Source: Tetrastigma voinierianum
Lineage: Eukaryota; Streptophyta; Magnoliopsida; Vitales; Vitaceae
Assembly: GCA_016808115.1 (NCBI GenBank)
Contig: JAEQBH010004432.1
Coordinates: 62,001 to 126,000, forward strand
Length of the DNA: 64,000 nucleotides
Reading direction: 5' to 3'
Shown here: positions 56,485 through 64,000 of the stretch, one piece after another
Layout: each line of letters opens with the position of its first letter
How positions within the stretch are numbered: position 1 is the stretch's first letter
Translations under genes and position numbers: made by a program
Notes under the pieces: generated by a model
The model's input: the letters and a program-made list of their open reading frames with translations, nothing else
Told to the model about the DNA's origin: nothing
The model's database searches: none

Positions 56485-58463
56485 TGTGGCTAGCCCCCGA
56501 GCAGGGGTCCCGTTGACTGCGACCGCGGGATGTAAGTGGTCGGGTTGCAGCGTAGCTAGAAAATCGGACGAGTCTCTTTTGTACGGGAGCTCTACGAATC
56601 GGCTTTTTGTATAAGAGCACACATCCCCAAGCAGTCAATATAATCCCAAGGGGATAACAACATGGATAAAAGCGGCAGGCCCGTAAAACAATATCCATTG
56701 ACCATATCGACCATGTCCAGCTAGTTAAGTAAGTAAATGGCTCTTATCTGACATATATCAAAATAGAGTTCTAATACATATGAAACCATCAAAGCCACAT
56801 CCGACTTTCTTGAAACTCGACTCCTAGGATGAGCACGTCCCTCGCACGCTCCTAGAAATTGCACAGTAAAATAAGGGGGTCCCACGGTGAGCTAAAGCTC
56901 GATGGGAAAATCGCCCTAAGTGGGCTACTCACCACCTAAGTGCGTCTGTGATGTTCGATTTAAGCGAACATTCAAGCAAATGCGTGATCTGCTTGAATGT
57001 CTACATGACCAAACTCGGATCCCACTTGAGTCCTCATGGAGCTCTCTCACACTACTTTAAGACTTGTGTAAATTAATGTTTATTAGTGGACAACCCTCAG
57101 ATGTATATATATCAATTGGGCACTCAAATGAGTTGATATATATATAAGTGTATGGACTACCCTCAGATGAATATATATATATCATTTGGGCCGCTCAGAC
57201 GGTTGATATATTATTTAGTTAGGACTACCCTCAGGCCATTTTACATTATTAGACAACCCTCAGAGACCATTTTCTCTAGACTTGTCTCATGCACTAACTC
57301 CTATGGTCCTAGGATGTTCGTTTATATGGAGATGCCATGTATGCCGGTTCGATACGGTCACGAAGCCACGTACAAATATAAACATGGCGATATTTACATG
57401 AATTAAAATTAAATCACACAAAATGTTATGAAATTATCATTTCAAACAAAATTAGCTTCCTTAGGCTAATGTCAAACACAAGCAATTCGATGAATTGCTT
57501 AATCAAACCCAGTTTTCCCAATGCATTGCCCCAGGGCACCATTTAAGGCAGTAAAACCACAGGGTTTTACATTCTAGTTCTCAAATAATTTATCGGTTCG
57601 TATATAAACATATCTCATGGCCCATTCGGCCTCAAATCCATTCAACACACAATTCAACCCACAAAAATCAACATTTCATACCCACACAGTAGGTAGAGCC
57701 GGCTAGGGCTGCTCCATTCAGTTTTAAAAAATTTGTGTATTAATTCGATCCCATGTTTGGGGCCAGATCCAATACTTACAATATTACATATCGGCTCAAA
57801 CATTCGAAAAACACTAAAAATGGGAATACAACCCAAGTAGGAGAAAATCTGTGAAGTTTGAAGAAACTACGCTAGAAAGCTAGGAATCGCGTAGCTGTTA
57901 GCGTAGATCGTTTTCCACTTCTCCTTTGTCAGCGACGGTCGGATTGTGTGCAAACTTAGAGAAGCGCTCTCTCTCTAAGCTCTCTCAGAAGCAGCTACTG
58001 GACCGAAAATAATGGCTTCTCACGTTTTTGGCTTGTCTTAGGAGGAGATGAAAGACTATTCACTCTTTTGTCTTTTATGACTTAAATCAAATCTACAAAT
58101 GACATGTACGTCCTCTTTTACCCGATTTTGATGTTGGCTACCTCGGCCGTCCATTTTCATCATTTCTCTCCTTACCACTTATGGTACATGAGTACATAAT
58201 ATATGTGGCTTTCATCACATCAAAAACCGATTTATGGCACGAAGCAGCGTGCCTCGAAGCGTCTTGAAACCTTAGGCGTCTCTCGGAAAATTACGAAATT
58301 TTACGTGCTAACTAGATTTCGTGAGACGGTTCCAATGGTACAATCCGTTTCATCATCCGAGATCTAGAGAATTAATTATGGATTTTTAACCGTAATTAAA
58401 ATTTTGTATTCAAAATTACGATTTTGCCCTTATTCCAGAAATTTGAATTTCTCGGGTCTTACA
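56485..58463 (-). mobile_element. Family A LTR copy A8 (5' LTR of nested element)
   Basis: Forward start 'tgtggctagcccccgagc', end 'ctcgggtcttaca' at 58463. Length 1.98 kb. A hairpin with arms at 57104-57115 and 57133-57144 lies in the repeat region 57085-57265. Confidence 0.92.
57085..57265 (-). repeat. Tandem hairpin repeat in LTR A8
   Basis: 'tatatatatcaa' and 'ttgatatatata' arms, with 'actaccctcagatgaatat' spacers and a second unit near 57166-57215. Confidence 0.75.
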
Positions 58464-58468
58464 GAATT
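58464..58468. repeat. Target-site duplication GAATT, right copy
   Basis: Identical to 48569-48573. Confidence 0.9.
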
Positions 58469-59118
58469 TCTTGACCATTATATTTGGTTTTTAAACCTTT
58501 ATTATCAATTTGAAAAGGGTAAAGTTGTGTTAAGGCAGGAGTTCCCCAAAAACAATTTGATGACTTATATTTTTGACTAGTAAGAATGAAGTTTTAATAC
58601 AAATACCATTTTTGCAAATATGACCTTGTGGTATTTTGTATTGAACCTTCAGAGGATCATTACTAGCTGTTGATAATCTTTGAGAAGTTTTCACAAAATA
58701 TCGATGAGATTAATCCTTCACGAATCTACAGTTTGTCGGCTCTGAATCAATTAAAGCTATAAAAACTTTGTTGTAATTAGGATTGATTTTCAAGGTTATC
58801 TTTGTATACCATCTTTGTTTTTGTACAATAGTCATACTGTGTACAAAAGTTTCAGTTTCTTCATTTGTTTCACTTGTTAAATCTTCTTTTTGTATTTCTA
58901 AATTAATTAATCTTGTTTCTATATTTTGATTAAAGAGTTTTAATTCTTTAATTTGTAGTTGTATTTGTTTTACTTCTTCCTGCAAATCTTGCAAAGTTGC
59001 AGGTTCTTGTTTCTTATAATATTGAAACAAATCTTTTATTTGATAAGCATTTGAAATGTTTATTTTAGGCTTTGGTTTTGAACTTTGTTGTTCTAAAACT
59101 TTTCTTATGTATTTTGCT
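58469..59118 (-). pseudogene. Endogenous caulimovirid protease segment
   Basis: The open stretch 59030-58710 (minus) starts with a heptad-rich, probably coiled-coil part ('LQDLQEEVKQIQLQIKEL') and leads into 'KVFIALIDSE' near 58740-58775. This corresponds to the retropepsin active site; the expected glycine after D-S reads Glu here, next to a frame break. It lies between the zinc-knuckle region and the RT segment, as in the petuvirus/florendovirus polyprotein. The 58469 edge is the insertion point of the family A element. Confidence 0.65.
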
Positions 59119-59399
59119 TTACTTTCTTTGTCTTGATACGATCCAATCCCATTTCAGAAGTAATTCTTGATCAGCTGTTAACATATTTATTTGACATAAA
59201 CAGTTTTCTATTTTTTCTATTTCTTTTTCATTTTCAGAATTTGTTTGAGATTTATCAGCCTCAGAGGATGAAGTATTATTTTCAGAATAATATTCTTCTT
59301 CTTTGTCTGATAAAACATTTACTTTGTTTTTACAATTAGGGGCTATATGACCCTTTTGACCACATTGAAACATCTAACTTCTTTTTATGATGTTTTTAT
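59119..59399 (-). pseudogene. Endogenous caulimovirid coat-protein C-terminus with zinc knuckle
   Basis: Minus strand: 'QCGQKGHIAPNCK' at about 59330-59370 is a CxxC-H-C nucleic-acid-binding knuckle. Its first cysteine codon is out of frame by one base. An acidic, serine-rich tail follows ('DKEEEYYSENNTSSSEADK'), then 'KIENCLCQINMLTADQELLL'. The knuckle plus acidic tail is normal for the end of pararetrovirus coat proteins. Confidence 0.8.
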
Positions 59400-60390
59400 T
59401 TTGTTACCATTTATCTTGAGGTTTTTGGATTTAAATTTTTATCTTTAAATCTTTGAATTTTTATAAGGTAATTCCCTATGGGGTTTTGATTTTGGGGTGA
59501 CTAGGTGGAATTGGCATCGAAATGCCATATTGAGCACAAAAAGAACCTAAATCTTTTTTAGAGGCTTTTAGGTCTTTTTTAACTTGATATTGGAGTTCTA
59601 TCTGAGAGCACAGTCTAAAACCTTCTTTTTTGACTACACTTATGAGATCTCCATAAGTAAGGGAGTCAAATTGGATTGTTCAGATTTTTCTCTAGGGTTT
59701 CTTGAACTCTTTCATTGAAAGCCTTAGGAAGACCATAGAGGGAATCTTTCCTTCCAATAAAAACTCAGCATCGATTCTTGCCATCGAGTTGCTAGACACA
59801 TCATAATACCATTTAAGGTCACTTGTGTATGTATGTATGTGTATGCCTGTGTTAGAGTGCTTAAATTTTGTAAATATAGAGTTCTTTCTCCATAAATGGA
59901 TGGATCACCTATGAAGTGTTTTGTTATTGCATAAGCTAATCTTATATTTGAATTTTGCTCTCCTTCCTCATTTGTACTTTTAGAATGTAAATCTTTCTTT
60001 TAGTTGAGTGATTTTCCTTCAAAGTTTTAATGTGCCATTGAAACTCTTTGTAACTAATTCAGACCCCGTTCCAATCATCATCGGTTGCAAATAAGCGGTT
60101 CTTTGCCATTTGCATTCAATAGTCCATTAAAGATTTCATGTGAGATAGGTAATCTATATTAAAGAATAGATGTCATTGCTATTATAACTATTTTGTTTTA
60201 GTTGTTTTTCCTCAAATTGTAAATCTGGGAGTAGGTCTTTGATAGAAATTTTTGATCTTTGATGCGGGTTTTAACACATTTATTTGTTCTTCTTGTTCGA
60301 AGTTTCTTGATAAGTTTTTAAGCAGTAAGATTTGTTCCACGATCCATAAGTTACTTGAGTTTTTGAACAAGAGGATCTTTATTTATTTCT
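59400..60390 (-). pseudogene. Endogenous caulimovirid coat-protein core
   Basis: With frame changes, the minus strand shows 'RLAYAITKHFIGDPSI' near 59900-59950, 'LQNLSTLTQAYTYI' near 59825-59870, a 'YGDLISVVKKEGF'-type stretch near 59610-59660, and 'DLGSFCAQYGISMPIPP' near 59510-59560. These match the capsid core of Caulimoviridae in order and position. There are several stops and no continuous frame. Confidence 0.7.
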
Positions 60391-61065
60391 ATTCAGCTAG
60401 TTTTTTGAGTTAAAAGTCTTATTAATTCATCATTATTTTGTTTCTCCCTAATTTGAGGTTTTATTGGTTTGAAGATAAGGTTTTCTTGTTTTTCATCTTT
60501 TTCTTCTTTTTCAGGTTTATTATTTTTTGTAGAACATTTACTTTCAATTCTATTTAGTTGAGTTGAAAGTGTTCCTAAGATTTGATTTGTAAAATTATTT
60601 TGTTGGTGAATGCTTTTTATATCTTTTAATTTTGTCATTCTATTTTCATCTTCTTTTGAATCAATTTGTTTGAAGGTGAGGCTATTATATCTACGCGAGA
60701 ACTTATTTTATTTGCCCGAAAGGGGATGAGTTGATCTTATTTTCTTCTCGAAATAGTATTAGACTTCATTCCTTTTGGAACATATTATTTAATGGCGAGG
60801 ATATTTGATATTATTATTTGAAGCATAAATATCCAAAATATGTAGTTTATTGGAATATTCATTTCCATTGTTTCCATAGTTTGATACCATTGTTCTCTAA
60901 ATTTCTCTCTTATTTCTTTTGATAATTTAGAGAAAAACCATTTGCTTTTTTCCCTATGTTCTTCAGATTTTATCTCTTTTCTTAAATATTCTTTGTCTAT
61001 TTCAAACACATTTTCTACTGTCATCATGTTGAGCTGAGAAGGCTCATCATTTGGTGACATCATTT
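60391..61065 (-). pseudogene. Region between movement protein and coat core, endogenous caulimovirid
   Basis: Two open pieces on the minus strand. 61063-60785 contains 'WFFSKLSKEIREKFREQWY', an aromatic and charged segment seen between movement and coat domains of petuvirus-like polyproteins. 60638-60393 contains 'QILGTLSTQLNRIESK' followed by a Lys/Glu-rich linker, likely coiled-coil. Function is not known beyond position. Confidence 0.6.
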
Positions 61066-62126
61066 GGGAAAATGTTGGAACTGCTCTTGGAGAATTTTGA
61101 ATATTTGGTTCAGTCCTTGTGTATTTTAAATCTGGAATGGTAGATGAATAGTCTACTTCTTCTAGATTTAAATTTGACTGAACATTTGATCTTCTAGAAG
61201 GAGTTCTAATTTCTAAATAAGAATTAGGAGCCTTTCGAGAATATGTTCTTGTTAAGTTTTCTTTTCTTGGCTCAAATTAATTTGAACATTTCTTGTCCAT
61301 CTTCCTAATATGGATAAAATTTTGGTTGTTCAATTGGTTTTGGAGCTAAGAGTTGTTGAAATTTATTCAGAGGATTGTATTAAACATTCCCATGATTGGT
61401 TTTGGAATTATATTTGTTGAATTTTCATTTGCTTGCCAATTAATGTTTGATCTTTTAGTAAGGGAATGAAAAGGCAATTTGGGTTGACTACCGAAGTCAT
61501 TACTTTATAGTATACTCTGTATACTATAAGTATATTCCTGGATCTGGGATCCATATCATAGTTTTGAGTTTGAATGTTTAGAGTCAAGGCTTTATGAATG
61601 CTCTTATCATTCATACAGTCTAACTCTAAGTTTGGATAACAGGTGAAATACAGCAGTCGAGGATGTATTTGTTTTCCATTAACCCTAAAAGGGAATCTGG
61701 AATTTGTTATGTCTTGCATCACGAAGACATATACATATAGGTTTAATACAGCTTTAACTGTAGTTAAAGAGGTTTTAGTTTGCTACTGGATAGCTCACAT
61801 ATGAAGAATTTTGAATTTTCTTTTGGATATATTCTAGATCCTTAAGATCTAGAAGTTCGATAGTTTACGTCTCGGAACCTGTTGGATACAGTATTTTCGG
61901 AGATTTTGATTCTATAATCGCTACAAATTCAAAAGTTCCTATTTTATATAATTCTTTGATGTTTTGTTTTGGCATTTCCCGATTTTGATGTCTTGTTCCC
62001 GATCTTACATAGAAGCAGTTTGTTTTTCAAATTGTTGAGTATTTTCTTGTATATGCCTAAGTTGTTCATCTATCTGGATGAACTAGTATTTGAACTAGTA
62101 CTTCTGAATTTTTGATAAATTGACAT
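61066..62126 (-). pseudogene. Endogenous caulimovirid movement protein (30K type)
   Basis: The polyprotein is taken to start at the ATG at 62126 (minus), reading MSIYQKFRSTSSN, the first ATG after the leader with a plausible N-terminus. The core lies in the open stretch 61722-61408: 'PRLLYFTCYPNLELDCMND' and 'KALTLNIQTQNYDM' and 'NILIVYRVYYKVM'. This is the end of the 30K movement fold that lets pararetroviruses pass through plasmodesmata. The N-terminal half is full of stops. The region 61066-61400 is low-complexity linker. Confidence 0.75.
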
Positions 62127-62400
62127 TCTACTCCTTTCTACGGTAATTGGGGATTCTGCACTTTCGATTAGGACCACCAAGGACCAGGCCTCAACCAGGA
62201 TTTATAGGTGACCAAACGATCTGTTTGGGGTGAATAGCATTATTAATAGGAATCATAATTACTTTGAAATAATACAAATATAAATTTAATCAAAATTTTA
62301 CGAGAAACTTGGCTCACGATACCAAATCTACTGCGAGGACCTTCGCAATTTGAACATATAATTTGAGCAGTAAATATTAAAATTTAGTGAATAACGATAA
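62127..62400 (-). other. Endogenous caulimovirid leader with primer site
   Basis: Non-coding AT-rich sequence upstream of the polyprotein, containing the primer-binding site at 62311-62324. Similarity to any family here ends near 62400. Confidence 0.55.
62311..62324 (-). other. Primer-binding site of endogenous caulimovirid
   Basis: Sense strand 'tggtatcgtgagcc', against the plant pararetrovirus site TGGTATCAGAGCC complementary to initiator tRNA-Met. In Caulimoviridae this marks the origin of minus-strand DNA synthesis. Confidence 0.7.
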
Positions 62401-63535
62401 ATTTGAAATCTTCGATGAATATCTATATATAGGTTAATACTTGAGGTGTTAACCTGATGACACGATTATATGGAATTCAATTGTGTTGTTTGTAAGCCGT
62501 TAATTGATTGGCCATGATTTGCTCGATTGGAATAAGTTGGAGTGATGATTGATGTGTGTTGGAATTACATGTGTAATTATAGTTGATTTAAATCATAGTA
62601 ATGACATATTGTGTAAATGATTTTGAAAATGGCATAATGCATTTTCATATACAACTGGAGTAGCCTAGAATTAGGTGTGAGTGCATGACCAAGGTATTTT
62701 TGTAAAAACGGATATGTTTGCGAAAAGGAATTTCACGGGATGATATTAGGAGGAATTGGGTTAGGAGATGGGCGCGGATCATTTGGATGGGGACCGTAGG
62801 CTGTTTGGAGAGCTGGCCCGACCAATTCATCTCGGAGGGTAGTCCCGTATTTTCTTAGAATATTTGGTAGTGTATTTTCAAGAACAAAAGTTTGTTTTGA
62901 AAATGATTATTTTTCTCATATACATGAAGCAGGCGGTGTGAGTGAGTCGGTGAGGACTCGTGACATGGGGTAATCATGTAGACATTCAAGTAGGATCATG
63001 TATTTGCTTGGTGTGTGTTTGCTTTGGAGCATTACCTTTGCACTTAGGTGGTGAGTAGCCACTTAGAGGCGATTCTCCTCTTGGGCTTTAGCTCACCTAG
63101 TCGTGGAGGCCCCTTTATTTTTAAATTTTTACAAGGCGCTCGAACTGACTCATTTTGAGGTTGATTTTGAAGAAATGGTTTGTGGCTTGATGGTTTTGGA
63201 CATAACATGTATTAGAATTGTAGATTTTAATATATGTTTGTATAAAACAAGTATTTATCAACTATTGAATTATTGGGAGATAATTGAAGAATAGTTATGA
63301 TAATTGATTTTATGGTAGTTCTGAGCCCCGAGAGGCATTTTGCTCATGTTGGGATTATATTGCATATATTGGATTATTTGGGACCAGATAAATGCGGATT
63401 ATTTCTGAGTTTTGTATGTAGGTGCGGCTCCCCGTACAAAGGAGACTACGATTTTAAAGTGGCGTCGGGTAACCAAACATCCATATATGTCCATGAGTTA
63501 ATGGGTAGTCAACGGACTCCGAGGATCGGGCGTCA
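62401..63535 (+). mobile_element. Family A LTR copy A9 (plus strand, 5' truncated)
   Basis: A degraded middle part (62400-62820), then conserved landmarks 'gtagacattcaagtagg' near 62980, 'cacttaggtggtgagtagcc' near 63040, 'cttttagctcacc'-like text near 63083, and the 3' end block 'ggtagtcaacggactccg' with 'gggcgtcac' near 63527-63535. It lacks the TGTAAGACCC start; the true boundary with the pararetrovirus is not visible. Confidence 0.7.
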
Positions 63536-64000
63536 CGGCTTAGTGAGCTTAAGGTATAGAATGTACCTAGGGAGCTCGGGTTTGGGTATCCATCCTGTAG
63601 TGGTTTGATGTAGTATGGGTATATGAAGCTACAGATGGGGATATGGGCTTAGGCCATGGTTGGGGAAGAACATACGCCACTAGGTGTGAAGTTACGATGT
63701 AGTGTATAGGTATGAGATTACCTAGGAAGGCCTGAACAAAACTAGGACACGAACATGTGTGTTTTGTGTGTGATCATGGATTGATGAATGGTTGTATGTA
63801 TGTGTTGGTGTGTATGACATGTTGTATGTGATGTGGATGTTTGTGTGCTTAGGTGGGTGCTTGTAGGCATGTGGAAAACAAACCTTGGAGTTTGATGTGT
63901 AAGCTAAGCGAGAGAATAAGTAAAATAAATTTAAGCAATTTATTTGGTTTGTTGGGGAATGAAAAAAAAAAAATAATAATAATATAGATGAAATAAATTT
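63536..64000 (+). other. Family A leader, plus strand, running off the window
   Basis: A decayed primer site ('ggcttagtgagcttaagg'), then 'agggagctcgggtttggg' as at 36950, 'gaagaacatacgccactagg' and 'tgtgttttgtgtgtgatc' text seen in complement in the other leaders, and the first P1 palindromes near 63924 and 63988. The gag would lie outside the window. Confidence 0.65.

Larger units (their letters stand above)
48574..58463 (-). mobile_element. Complete family A element nested in the pararetrovirus
   Basis: A 9.89 kb minus-strand element with matching LTRs A7 and A8, polypurine tract, pol, gag, leader, and a perfect GAATT duplication in the flanks. The gag-protease-RT-RNase H-integrase order is the standard one, unlike the chain units at 5-28 kb. 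The two LTRs are close by eye apart from small indels. All reading frames are interrupted. Confidence 0.92.

Noticed and set aside
47507..62400. Treating the pararetrovirus as another Gypsy element
   Set aside because: The movement-protein-like and coat-like segments, the caulimovirid-type RT thumb and the lack of LTRs do not fit Gypsy.

Overview
The window looks like a repeat-dense, non-genic stretch of a flowering-plant (probably eudicot) nuclear genome. I could support no host gene, tRNA, rRNA or CRISPR. Almost all 64 kb is explained by nested Ty3/Gypsy LTR retrotransposons plus one old endogenous pararetrovirus (family Caulimoviridae). The Gypsy pol fragments end in a GPY/F-like integrase tail and a chromodomain-like block, and their LTRs are 2-3.5 kb long, which fits the Tekay/Del chromovirus clade. 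Every coding region is broken by stops and frameshifts.

Four LTR families are named here. Family A (LTR about 2.0-2.6 kb, sense start TGTAAGACCCGAG, sense end GGCGTCACA, primer site like initiator tRNA-Met) occurs ten times in both orientations. Family B (LTR about 3.4 kb, start TGTAAAACCCC, end GGATCCTTCA) is one whole element. Family C (start TGTAATGACCCG) has one LTR and pol scraps. Family D is LTR-like sequence without clear ends.

Layout: 1-602, end of a plus-strand A LTR; 607-5459, remnants of a family C element (RT fragment, D sequence, integrase tail, LTR); 5460-24150, a minus-strand tandem chain of family A (LTR, internal, LTR, internal, LTR, partial internal); 24151-30835, an opposed plus-strand family A half-element ending in its LTR; 30836-36933, A leader and two A LTRs facing each other around a D fragment; 37002-47506, the family B element; 47507-48573 and 58469-62400, two halves of a minus-strand caulimovirid; 48574-58463, a full 9.9 kb minus-strand family A element inserted between those halves with a GAATT target duplication; 62400-64000, a further plus-strand A LTR and leader.

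The elements form a layered history. The pararetrovirus carries movement-protein, coat, zinc-knuckle, protease and reverse-transcriptase segments in the order of the single polyprotein of petuviruses/florendoviruses. It was interrupted by a family A element and cut off at its 3' end by the family B LTR. Family A elements have a long leader holding a GC-rich island and a roughly 150-bp tandem array of palindromes, and their LTRs hold a second tandem hairpin repeat. Three family A internal regions share an unusual order in which a gag-like segment lies downstream of RT.

Differences between copies cluster at CG-rich sites and are often indels, so some frameshifts may be sequencing errors rather than biology.
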